In this document: piece after piece, positions 1-11,029 of the stretch
How the letters are laid out: each line of letters starts with the position of its first letter
Position numbering within the stretch: position 1 is the stretch's first letter
Assembly (NCBI GenBank): GCA_914767715.1
Contig: OU612067.1
Span: 24,590,162 to 24,654,161, forward strand
DNA: 64,000 nt
Origin: Membranipora membranacea
Lineage: Eukaryota; Bryozoa; Gymnolaemata; Cheilostomatida; Membraniporidae
Direction: 5' to 3'
Notes under the pieces: generated by a model
Seen by the model: only the letters and a program-made list of their open reading frames with translations
Database searches by the model: none
What the model was told of the DNA's origin: nothing
Position numbers and translations under genes: made by a program

Positions 1-166
1 AGATTAAAATTGACCGTTGTAATTAAACCCTATAATCCCAAGTGTGATGAGCCAACACAACAATAGCTATATCATAGCTTCTATTCAACTTTATTTATGG
101 GTGTCTGCGAATCAAAATTTCTTATATAACACTTGACCACTTGAGAACGCAACGTGGACTGGCTGT

Positions 167-200
167 TAGAGGCGGAGACCAAGGCCATTCTCCGCCTCTA
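167..200. repeat. short inverted repeat (hairpin)
   Basis: TAGAGGCGGAGA at 167-178 is matched perfectly in reverse complement at 189-200, with a 10-nt loop. Outside the perfect arms the bases partly pair again (ACTGGCTG on the left against CAGCCAAT on the right), so the whole structure may be the core of a small foldback element. No target duplication was seen. Confidence 0.6.
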
Positions 201-1869
201 GTAACATTGATCAGCCAATGGTCTTGCCTGTCACTTCACATGATTAATCCCCGTGCACCCCCTTCGATTCCCACCTCTTTAAACTCTGGAATATGATTTT
301 TAAACATTAAAAATTGAGGAGTAGTGTAGTTAGGTTAGTCATAATCATATGGTATCAAACAATCTTTGGTACAGTCAAGAGAAATCATGTGATATTATTA
401 TTTTAGTTATTTGTAGGAGATTGACTCAAGATCAGTCCATCCACCTATCTGCACTGATGTTTAAATTTTCTTTTCTTTTGTGTGTCAGATTCATAGCCAT
501 TACATGCAATCTCCTTAAGAAACACCACAGTGAAATGGAAGTTGTTTTGCACTGTGCTAAGTGTTGCTAACTCAGTAAAGTTCAACTTCGAGCCATGATA
601 TTTTAGGCCAGAATGTATTATCGAAATATATTTACTGTGACTGAAGAGCTGAAAAGTTGGAGACAATGTTAAAAGAACTATATTAAATGAACACTGATTC
701 TATTCAACGCAAATATTGTTTTCTCTCAACACAAATTTTACTGGCACCGACAGCATTCCTTGTAACGTCCATCTGAGTGAAGGTTGAATTGTAGTATTGC
801 TATATGTTGTAGTAATTCATTTTTCAAGCATCAAACATTGAGAAGACAGAAAGCATAGGAAAAATATTTTTATATGTATGTTGTAGTCAAGAGTATTTTG
901 GCTACTGCCTCCATAGCTGTACTGACCCCTCGGTGCTACTGAAGCAGCAACGTGACTGTGTTTGCTCAGCTTGAGGATAGCCAGGTTCAAGTTGGCCTTC
1001 ACTCCGAAATCCTCCCTCTAAACAATAACAGGCCAAAGGTAACAATGGATCAACAATGAATAAACACTTTTTTCATGACAAGTGTGTCCAAAAAGTTCCC
1101 CTGGCAACAGTAAGCTCTCAAATACACAACAATTTCAATGGTGATGATTGTGTTAGAAACAACTTTGAGCAACATTAAACCACATTAGCCATTTCATAAA
1201 GAAACATTTAATACTCTTTACTGATAAGAGTGCGTGAATTTATTCATCACTGTTGCTCACAGGAATCAGAAGTCATCCTTGTAAACAAACGGGGTTGAAA
1301 ATCCCAATAGAAAATGTGTATAGTGTCAACACTCAATCATTTGAATACCCCCCCCCCCCTTTTAAACGGATAATTCTCGCTTCTTTCAATATTTTTAGAT
1401 AATGTTGTACTTCATTCCCTGTGAGAAAGCAAATCAAAGTTAGACTTAATCAGGAACTAAGTATTCACAGGAGAGGAGGTCGCATTTTGCATATGGTTAA
1501 ATTCGCTAAATTTGAGGCTCGCTCAAATTTACTCAGCTACTCTACTTAATTTAGACTCCCACCTCAGCTGGGTGAAAATTGAGAGCTAGCTAACACAAGG
1601 TCATCCATAAGTAGCTTAACTAAACACTAGCTGACATTTTATCATCTACAGCTGCTTAGAACTCTTTGAAGATTGATCAGTAAACCGATGCCTGTTCACT
1701 GTGATATATTATTCTAAAACGCAGTAGCGAAAATTGCTGGAATATTTATGAGTCATAAGTTATCAATTTTTTTGTTAGCTGCCCTTTAGCAAACTAACTG
1801 AGTGTATAGTTGAATACACATAGTCTCAATTATTGAATATAACTGTGTAAGCAATGAACAATGGAAATA

Positions 1870-2020
1870 ATAAATAGTCCAGAAGACACCAACAGTTAGC
1901 TTTCAGTTTACTTTAACGGCTTGGGGGCAAGAATTTGACAGTGTTTACACCTGTAGATAGGTTGTCTAAATGCTATGTCATAGTTTCTACACCTCTCAGT
2001 TTGCCAGTTTGGGAGAAAAT
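1870..2020 (-). repeat. dispersed repeat copy, inverted relative to 6.4-6.7 kb
   Basis: The reverse complement of this stretch carries, in order, a GAGAGGTGTAGAA block, an ACAACCTATCTACA block, a TTAAAGTAAAC block and a GGTGTCTTCTGGACTA block. The same ordered blocks occur on the plus strand at about 6405-6530 (first two) and 6545-6705 (first, third and fourth). This is a diverged repeat family of unknown class; the ends are not defined. Confidence 0.5.
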
Positions 2021-4345
2021 CAGTTTTTTAACTAAAGAAAATGGGAGGAGATAAATCCTAATAATTGCCCATGGAATCCCATTATTTTGCCTTAGAATAC
2101 CAAAATATTCCCATTTAATCCATTTTAAGCTCAGTTTAAAAGGAATTGGAGCAAGATTGTAAATTTTACTGCAGGGTGAAATGTTATGAGACATGGTACA
2201 ATTATGACACAAAGTCAATTTAAGTCAGCAAATGTATATGTGAGAAACAGACTGGGCCGTGTACACAACAAGGTGTAGTTAGCTTGCTCTGAGTCTACTC
2301 TGATGAGCGAGTGGGCTTTTCTATTTAGTTTTGGGTTCTATTTAGTTTAGCACTGAAAGCCTTCGCTTGAATTTTGAAATCATTATATAACCCACAGAAG
2401 GGTCTCAAAGATACACTGATAAACGATACACTGATCTACGATAGGCTGATACACTGTTCCGATAAATTCTGATGGTCATCAATGAACGATATCAATTAAT
2501 CTCCTGACAAAATGTGATACACGCACAGAGTTTATCTACTTCACTGAATTTAATGCACAAGACGTAGTCTCAAGTTTGAACTTAGATTTAATTCAAGTTT
2601 ATTATAATACACAGTCTATTTAAATCATCACAAGTTATATGTATTGCAGCTTTTGATATCAGTTGATGATCTGGTACATGAAAGCGCCAACAAGGCCGTC
2701 TACAAGTGCGTGAGGTTTTGGATAGCCCTTGAATACACAATTGTGACTACTAAAGAGTCAAGTGGCAGTGATTACCAATTATTTGTGTCAACCAGACAGA
2801 CATAAAATTAATTTGTTTAGCATAAAATTATTTATTTAATCACCCTGACCATTTAATTCAATTGAGACAAAATACATGTATAAAATATTCCATGGATCAA
2901 GCATAGTTATTTGTATGTAGTTGGAAGCGTTGGTTTAGATCTCTCGAAAAATTCTAGTAATACTAAGATCCCTGTATATGATTTTCTCATGGTAGCGACT
3001 ACCCTCAGAGATGGTGATGAAAACATTTTCTCTGGTTGAGCTATCACAGCAGAAAGTTGTTATTGTCGGTTTTTTGCCATTCCTGTCTGTCTGGTATTCA
3101 TCGTTTTAATAGTACTGGTGTATGCTTTAAAAATTGTCACCCTGACATAGTCCACCAGGCAAGAGAAACGACGACCTCGTCGTTCAAAATGAGGTCATTA
3201 TTTTTAGATTCATGTGTTAGCTCAAGCCCCAAATAATGTTCAGTCATTACGTTCATTTAGGTTTGAAGGAAGATGATGTTGTGTGTCAAATTAATGATCC
3301 AAGGCTTAAAGAATACTGACTCTGTCATCTCATTTTTGCCACGTTCAAACACGTCAGCAACTTTCACCACCCTAGCTTCTTTTCCATGGATCAAGCATAG
3401 TTATTTTTATGTAGTTGGAAGCGTTGGTTTAGATCTCTCGAAAAATTCTAGTAATACTAAGATCCCTGTATATGATTTTATCATGGTAGCGACTACCCTC
3501 AGAGATGGTGATGAAAACATTTTCTCTGGTTGAGCTATCACAGCAGAAAGTTGTTATTGTCGGTTTTTTGCCATTCCTGTCTGTCTGGTATTCATCGTTT
3601 TAATAGTACTGGTGTATGCTTTAAAAATTGTCACCCTGACATAGTCCACCAGGCAAGAGAAACGACGACCTCGTCGTTCAAAATGAGGTCATTATTTTTA
3701 GATTCATGTGTTAGCTCAAGCCCCAAATAATGTTCAGTCATTACGTTCATTTAGGTTTGAAGGAAGATGATGTTGTGTGTCAAATTAATGATCCAAGGCT
3801 TAAAGAATACTGACTCTGTCATCTCATTTTTGCCACGTTCAAACACGTCAGCAACTTTCACCACCCTAGCTTCTTTTCCATGGATCAAGCATAGTTATTT
3901 TTATGTAGTTGGAAGCGTTGGTTTAGATCTCTCAAAAAATTCTAGTAATACTAAGATCCCTGTATATGATTTTATCATGGTAGCGACTACCCTCAGAGGT
4001 GGTGATGAAAATATTTTCCCTGGTTGAGCTATCACCGCAGAAAGTTGTTATTGTCGGTTTTTTGCCATTCCTCCAGTACAGTAATTCTGTCTGGTATTCA
4101 TCGTTTTAAAGACTTTGTTTGAGGCTGCTCTTTTGTATCACATCTTATTCTCCATATTTTATTCTATCATGTCAGCGATTTTCAGCTTTAGAATCCAAAT
4201 ATTGAGGAAGTTATGGCCTCTCAAACTTCCAAGGTGACGGCAATTTATCGGCAGTAAGAATCAGCCGGCAATCCCTGGGTACGTCACAACCATCATACTT
4301 ACGATACACTAACAAATATGTTGATGATCAAAATGTTCAGATCTG

Positions 4346-4412
4346 TAACGGTCTCGATCCCAGGTCCAAATGGCTTTGCAGGCAACGCTGCTAACACTGA
4401 GCTATATTGTCT
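4346..4412 (-). other. tRNA-like sequence inside the foldback element, left arm
   Basis: On the minus strand this reads TAGCTCAGTGTTAGCAG (an A-box-like block, plus-strand 4388-4404), then a possible anticodon loop CTGCAAA, then GGATCGAGACC (a B-box-like block, 4350-4360). Spacing is close to a tRNA, but the anticodon stem pairs poorly and no acceptor stem is evident. It is better read as a tRNA-derived SINE-like internal promoter than as a functional tRNA gene. Confidence 0.5.
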
Positions 4413-4420
4413 ACTGGCTA

Positions 4421-4500
4421 ACCTAGTTGGTCCAAGTGGCATGATGATAGCGTCGTTGCCTACAGGTATGGGGACCCAGGTTCCGATTCCCACCCAGGTC
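4421..4500 (+). other. tRNA-like sequence inside the foldback element, right arm
   Basis: The plus strand carries TGGTCCAAGTGGCATGA (4428-4444, A-box-like) and GGTTCCGATTCC (4479-4490, B-box-like). It shares the block GTTGCCTxCA with the opposite-strand tRNA-like unit, so the element appears to be a full inverted duplication in which each arm holds one tRNA-derived unit facing outward in opposite orientation. Confidence 0.45.
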
Positions 4501-4822
4501 TGAATTTTGATCATCATCTTATCTGTGTGATTATTAGTGTATTAACTAATAACTCATAATAAGTATGACCATAGACAAAACACATGTCTATGGTTGTGAC
4601 GTACCCCAGAGGAAACATCCGCTTATTCCCGATGCCGAGTGAAGGCAATCACCCTGGAAGTTTGAGAGGCCAATACAATACCTCAATATTTGGATTCTAA
4701 AGCTGAAAATCGTTCACATGATAGAATAAAATATGGAGAATAAGATGTGATACAAAAGAGCAGCCTGAAACAAAGTCTTTAATAGTACTGGTGTATGCTT
4801 TAAAAATTGTCACCCTGACATA

Positions 4823-7119
4823 TATGCAGAGAGATGTGAGTGCATCTTAGAAAGATTTTAAAAGGCTGCAGCCACCAAATTCAGGAATTATAGTGTATTT
4901 GCTATGACCTCTTATTCAACCATTGCTATAAGAGTTTGCAGTTTGTTTTTCCGGGGGGGGGGGGGGGGCTGAATTGAGAGAAGCTGGCAGAGGAAGAAGC
5001 AGCTACTGGAGCTTCAAGGATAAAACTTTCAACCACTTGCATCACTCCTTGGTTATAATGAAACCACCACATTCACCACTTGCAGACATAATTCATTCAC
5101 CTTATAGCTGGCAAAATAACCCAGTGTTTTAGGTAAATGGGCATTAAAATCTATCGGTAATGTCATTTGTATTGGTATTGACCTAATCAATTTGTTCTGT
5201 CTGATGATCTGAGTCTATGAACTCGGCCACATGACTGCTTCTCAAGACCCAAAGTTACCCAATACCGCCTCGTAACATCTCAAAAGCCCTCGCAGTCCCT
5301 CAAGACTGCATGCAGGCTCTGCACAATATTATATCTGCACAGCTGCTGTGATTGGTTTTTTTTAGCCTGTCTTGACAAGCCACCCTCCCCCTACCTGATT
5401 TTGAGGACTTGACATAGTGTCTTTTAATAAGAAATAATCCGTTGTGAAGGGTATACATTTTTGTTTGGGGATGACATTCCGATAGTGATGGCAACTGGGG
5501 TGGCAACTGGAAATTTCACTTTCCTGGGTAATAATATAAAGGGGGGGGGGGGTATGCAACCCCCTAGACAAAGTAGGAAGGGGGACACCATCCCCTTACA
5601 TCTCCCCTAAACTCTAACACTATCTACGCATAAACATGTCAATGAGACCTTCACACTATCATTCCATAGTTTTCCAGTTTATCAGGTTTATTAGCCTATT
5701 TCTGTGGTCTAAATATTTACAGAATAAGTCAGAGCAGCTAAAAGTCTGAGACTGCGAGAACTATCAGAGCCCTGCGCTTATTATTCAAAAGATGTCACCA
5801 AGAAGGGAAACAATTTTTATAATATGAATAGAGGGAGACTGAATGTGATTAGAGTAATTTTAAATCAAAACAAGAAGCGTTGTGACATGTGCTATTCAGG
5901 CTACCATACAGAATGAAATCTTTCTCTAATTTTCCTTCTTGGTGATATTATGAATTTTCTTAGGGAAGACAAAGTTACGGTAAGAGACTCCCATTTGACT
6001 CATTCTGATTCTTTCCTCTGTTCAGACATTAGCCAATGTCGTTGAATACATTATATCCACTGATTCTTAGTTGAGCTACAAATCTTCTCTGGGCGTTGTT
6101 CAACACTGTTGTCAGAGGCAATCAGCCCCATCTAATTTATGTTATGCAAGCTGATAGAAATTGGTTGGATGCTTGCCATAGTGGTTTTTAAACAAAGCAA
6201 TATATGCAGTATCTAGGTATATATACAGTATATAAACATTATATATACAGTACATATACAGTATGTATATTATTATATCAAGGCTCGAACGGTGAGGTTT
6301 CAAATCAGACATTACACAACAGGCAAAACAATGGGATTATATAGCAATATTTAGAGTTGTCCCCTCCATTTTTTTGAAAGTTTAAAAATTTAATTTCTCT
6401 TTAACTGCCAAGCTTAGAGGTGTAGAACTAAAACATAATATTGACACAACCTATCTACACATATAGATGCTGCCAAATTGTTGCCCACTTCAGTTAAAAT
6501 GAACTGAACGATAGGTTTTCGTTAATTCAGGACTATAATCCTGGATTACTTTCTAACTGGCAGACTGAGAGGTGTAGAAACCAGATATTTGAAATCAGCA
6601 TAAAAGTCTGATCTAGAAAAATTTAATTCCATATTGCCCCCATTTCGTTAAAGTAAACACCTTTTTTTGAGCACTTATAGCTAGGTGTCTTCTGGACTAA
6701 AAGAACTTGCATGTAGTCTACAGTATAATCTTTTGTCACAGTCAGTAGTCCCTGTGTTACAACCTCGCATCAATTCTTAAGAAAAATCAACTATAGCATG
6801 CCTTATGTTTGTCAGTAAGACGCTGTGTTACGTCGTGGAATCACATACAAGTCAACTTCACAACATGGTATGTTCGTAGATACTGTTTAATCTTATCCAA
6901 AATACTTTCACTATCTTGTTTACTCTATTCTAAAGCAAGTTGTGTTTCTTCTAACTATACTACTGGTTTGGATTGTCCACACAAGACGGCCTCAAACTGG
7001 CTAGCAAGCATCTTTCTCCGTTGCACTCGGCAAAGTGTTTAATCTGTGGAATGTCAAGTCTAGTAGCATGATGCTGATATCATGTAATACTTTTTGAAGC
7101 AAAAGTTGTCGATAATTGT
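4823..7119. other. gene-free stretch with G runs and diverged repeats
   Basis: No supported coding exon. Visible structure: a 16-nt G run at 4953-4968, a 12-nt G run at 5541-5552, an AT-rich TATACAGTATAT-type microsatellite around 6200-6275, and two plus-strand copies (about 6405-6530 and 6545-6705) of the dispersed repeat seen inverted near 1.9 kb. Confidence 0.55.
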
Positions 7120-8990
7120 GCATACACTCAGGGGGGGGGGGGGGGTTTACTCTCTATGCATGAACAAAGTGAAATTTTTGGGCATGATCACATTATCAGT
7201 GGATCATTAGAGATAGATGTCCCTTCCCACAATGCATCAAACTTCGCCGTTGTTGTTGCTAGTGTCCATATCCACAAATTTCAGACTAAGTCAGATATAC
7301 ATCGACCAAAGCTCTGAAGGTCAGAATACCAACCTCCTAGATATTACAATCGTCGCTCTCAATTGTTCTCATCTTTAAATCAAGGTTGAGTACCTAATAT
7401 CATTATCTGTGCGGAATGGATACCAAGGGGCGATATTGACGCACTGCTCCAAAACAAGACAAGCAAACTTGTTGCACCAAAATTTTGACTGAATTCAACA
7501 CTAAATCAGTTAGCGTACTAAGGTCATCGAACTGCTCATAGTCGTTAAAAGTAAATATTCAACTATCAAACATCAGCCGAGAAACTGATGTGTTTAATGA
7601 TGTGTCAAGGTTGATTTTCTCTACTGCGGAACAAATCTAATACCTCAACCACAGATTGGCCTGCGTTTCAGATAAACTTATCAATCAGATCTGAGCATAA
7701 TATTATTATCATTACGTGGCTTTATATATTGCTACTTCCTTGTAAGATGCAGTAAGGGGAAATTTTGGATTTCACAATGAGTCATGATTGAAAGGATGCT
7801 ACATTTTTGCATCACAATTTAACATAAACATCTGGATTGACTGTATCAACACTTTTTACTGCAGTTAGAATACATCACAAGGTTAGTCAAGTGTAACAGT
7901 TTCATTTGCATGAGTGATAAGTAGATGAACTGTCAGTAGGAGCTTCACAGTAACTGATCACAGCAGTCTTCTCTCAAAGGTACTTTCTCATAGTAGTAGA
8001 GGTTCCTAGTTTATTAGAAAAATTACTTATGTATTGTGCACTGAAGGTTGTCTGTATGAGGCTCAACTGAAATGCTGTGTTAAAAAGTGATATAGCGATT
8101 GGGGTATCTCAATCGAATGGAATTCCCTCTTCCTTTACAATATTGAGCAAAGGCAGATATTTAGTGGGCATCGGTTAAATTTGAAATATCTAGCCCTGTA
8201 ATTGAATTACCCTAGGAATCACACTTCTGTCACGAGATCTGAGCGAATATGTGACTTCAATTATAAGTACAGGAACAAGACAATTACGATGGCTAGAAAC
8301 CTCTCTATTATCGTCAAAATGACCTGGCTACCCTGTGTGCTGTCAATCTGGCATTATTTTCAGCTAAAAGTTTGGTTGATTCCAATGTCCCTCATATTTG
8401 GTGCTAATAAATTATTGAGCGATAGCAAGTTTTCAATAATGCACAGTTTGAGAATTGCTAGGAATTTAACAACGTGTCACGAATAGATAAACTTGTTTAC
8501 ATAGCATCTAAGATTAGATTAAACTGTCCAATTACAAGTGGAGAAATAACCTTTATGAATATAGTATGTTTGAAAACAAAACTGATCTCAGTTCATTTTT
8601 GTTATCGAAACCAGCACATGAGCTGCCCTATAAAACTCATAGACTCATTGATTACCACTAGAATTAATTGCAGACGTCTCACTATTGTAAGTATTGACAT
8701 CATACAATAATGAAGATCTTACATAAAACCCTGGAATAATCAGTTGAGAAAATAATTAACAATCCGGTCCCAAGCTCTACTATGAAATTCAGACTCTTGG
8801 ATTTACACAAAATAATATCAGGATAGAAGACAGCATTAATTTCACTGATTACTACATTAAAATAAGGGGCTGCATCAGGATAATTGCTGTGTGTGATCAA
8901 TAGTCAGGATATGTAATGTGAGGTAATATCAAATTTACAAGATACCCTGCATAATAAGAATAAAATGTATAATATATACTATTTTGACAG
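7120..8990 (+). repeat. type A 5' flank of ankyrin-caspase copy 1
   Basis: This block is repeated at 58893-60746 before copy 6, nearly base for base, beginning at the motif ACATACACTCAGGG / CATACACTCAGGG. Its last 800 bases are also found before copy 4 (about 48650-49429), and a truncated version sits at about 41160-41531. It ends with TATACTATTTTGACAG, a good 3' splice acceptor 20 bases before the start codon of copy 1, so a 5' untranslated or short coding exon probably lies inside it. A 15-nt G run at 7131-7145 has only 6 G in the 58.9-kb copy. Frames in this block are shadows. Confidence 0.75.
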
Positions 8991-9010
8991 GATTAACTGC
9001 TGTCATAACT

Positions 9011-11029
9011 ATGTCTTCAGAGTCAGCAAAGCAGCGTCTGGAGGATATGATGAGGGAGTATCGTGGTTATAATAAGTTACCTGCAATAGAAGAGCCCAGA
9101 GATGTGCTGCCTCAGTTGTCTAATCAGCAGAAGATGGATATACTACAGAAGTACTATCATTGGCGCACACCACTGTACTGTGCAGCACTCAGAGGTCACA
9201 CAGAGATACTGAGTACACTCCTCACATCTGTAGAGTCAGCGGATAGAATGAAGACTTCACTCCCACCTCTTATTTATGCAGCATGGTGTGGTCGCACAGA
9301 GTCAGTAAAGGTGATACTGGACAGTCTGACAGCTGATCAGCAGCTACAGATCATATCTGTACAGTGGCATGGTGAGACACCTATTCAGTATGCTGAGAAG
9401 TGGGGCAGGACAGACACAGCAGCACTACTGAGAGACTATCAGTATAAGGCAGGGTGTGTACAGAGAGGAGAGTACGGTGAGTAAATATGTTTCAAACCAT
9501 AGAGAGTTAAGCATGATGTATGCGCATATCCCACAATGCAACCAACCTAGAATTCCCAGTAGGAATATTCTTAGCTGGAATATAGTATAATTGTCTTGAT
9601 AGAGCGCCACATTCAATAATAGGCAAAAATGTCAGCCTTTGAAAATCACAATAATGCTAAGTTATTTAGTCTGAAATAAACTGTGTGATACCTGTTTTTT
9701 TTTAATTTGTGTAGTATTTAATGCTAAACTAAATGCATTACATGGACAAGTGGTCCTATAATCTACTTTATGGTCACATGACATGCCACTTGGAGATTAA
9801 TCTTATCATTATATTATACAGGGGGAGGAGGGATTAAGTTTCGATTCTATTGGTTTAGTTGCATTGTGAGGAAACTTAATTTTCTCCCTTTTGTCTTGGT
9901 TTTTTAAAAGTCGGGGCATCTCAAATAAAAAGTAATAAAACACTACACCATATATTCTGAAGACCATGCAGTACCATGGAAGCTTAACACCTTAACACCT
10001 TAATTTTTACAGCAGCTCTAACAGTGCTTGATTTTTTTTTATATTTGTTGTTAGATGAGTTGATCAGACTTAACTTGAATTGTATTTTACTTTTGGATAA
10101 ATAATTAGGTAACTATTGATACATACAGTGAATAGTCACCCAAGGCATGACATGGAGTTTTCTATGCTGAACTGTTGACTTTCCACTCTGATTATACTAT
10201 ATCAAATATCATATTATATTACAGCGACCAACAAGTCGATAGGCTTGATCCTGTACAATCCTATATCTCGTGATGGAGCTGTTGAAGAAGCTGACAATCT
10301 ACAGTCAGGATTGGAAGCTGTCGGTTGTCGGGTCCTCAGAGACAAATGGACTACCAAACCAGAGCTTAGTGCCCTTATAGATAAGGGACTACAGGATGCA
10401 GCCAGATGCTCACTGCTGATGGTGTGTATCATGTCACATGGTCGAGCAGGAAACCTGAAATGTGAGCCACACTGTGAGGGTGGGGACCGCTTCATTGTTA
10501 TCAATGACATCCTCCTAAAGTTGAAAACCAAGCTTCCTACAGATTTACCAATGGTGAGATGATTGTCATAATTGGCAAATATAAGTTAATTATTCTCTCC
10601 CTATTTTTTGTTGCATGACACACTCTTCATCTGACGTTTTGTAATCTTGATCGAGAATATTGAGAGTGAATTGGATAATGTTAATGACTTCCTTATTGTT
10701 GATAGGTAATGATGGTACAAGCCTGTCAGCAGTCCGGGGCAGTGGTAGGTAGCCACGAGGACGATATGCCTCTAAGGTGTTCATCTGAGGAGAACAACCA
10801 CATTGTACTCAACAGACCACACACCATGCTTCTCCTGCCTACAATGAGAGATGGATTTGCTAAGCGTGGTGCCTACATTGATGCAATAACACAGCAGTTA
10901 AAACAAGCAGGCCAGAAGACAGACATCTATGAGCTTCATCAGAGAGCTGTTTTCTTCATGAAAGAAAAATACGGGAATAAACAGACAGCAGAGATAAGGT
11001 CGACATTGAAGAAAAGACTCATGCTTTAA
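9011..11029 (+). CDS. ankyrin-repeat caspase-like protease, copy 1 (intact)
   Basis: Three exons join in frame: 9011-9476, 10225-10553 and 10706-11029, giving 372 residues. Intron 1 (748 bp, phase 1) and intron 2 (152 bp, phase 0) have GT-AG ends. Residues about 53-145 form three ankyrin-type repeats (TPLYCAALRGHTEIL, AAWCGRTESVKVIL, TPIQYAEKWGRTDTAALL). Residues 157-372 are a caspase-like domain: Arg171 in SRDG (matching the first substrate-pocket Arg of caspases), His227 in MSHG, Cys272 in QACQQSG, then a small-subunit-like end finishing LKKRLML. Caspases are cytosolic cysteine proteases of cell death and inflammation; an ankyrin prodomain would be a protein-binding module. The pentapeptide is not the usual QACxG, and the SWR region of the small subunit is missing. 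The ATG was chosen because it lies 20 bases after a splice acceptor; the frame stays open back to that acceptor, so an extra upstream coding exon is possible. Confidence 0.85.

Larger units (their letters stand above)
1..2889. other. gene-free AT-rich stretch
   Basis: I find no reading frame with family resemblance and no consistent exon pattern on either strand here. It holds a 12-bp perfect inverted repeat at 167-200, a 12-nt C run at 1348-1359, a copy of a dispersed repeat at about 1870-2020, and a short run of near-tandem repeats of the motif GATACACTGAT at about 2409-2455. It ends where the 494-bp tandem repeat begins. Confidence 0.6.
4110..4778. mobile_element. TTAA-flanked foldback MITE
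   Basis: The element starts with AGACTTTGTTTGAGGCTGCT and ends with its near-perfect reverse complement. The terminal inverted repeats run over roughly 150-190 bp, with the outer 60 or so bases almost identical. TTAA is present on both sides (4106-4109 and 4779-4782). The two intact 494-bp units next to it show the same site with a single TTAA, so the empty site is visible in the window. A TTAA target is typical of piggyBac-type transposition, but the ends do not start with the usual CCC, so the assignment to that superfamily is inference. No transposase is encoded. Confidence 0.88.
2890..4822. repeat. 494-bp tandem repeat, about 2.5 units, third unit interrupted
   Basis: The landmark CCATGGATCAAGCATAG occurs at 2890, 3384 and 3878, giving an exact period of 494 bases. 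Units one and two are almost identical. Unit three continues to 4109, is split by a TTAA-flanked insertion, and resumes at 4783 until about 4822, where similarity ends. Each unit holds an 8-bp perfect inverted repeat (AACGACGA/TCGTCGTT). Short frames of 66 and 86 codons recur once per unit only because the DNA recurs, and they show no domain. It looks like a short satellite or a locally amplified unique sequence. Confidence 0.85.

Noticed and set aside
3036-4027. Repeated 66- and 86-codon frames that looked like a tandem gene pair
   Set aside because: They are repeated because the 494-bp DNA is repeated. They overlap in different frames and show no motif or usable start context.
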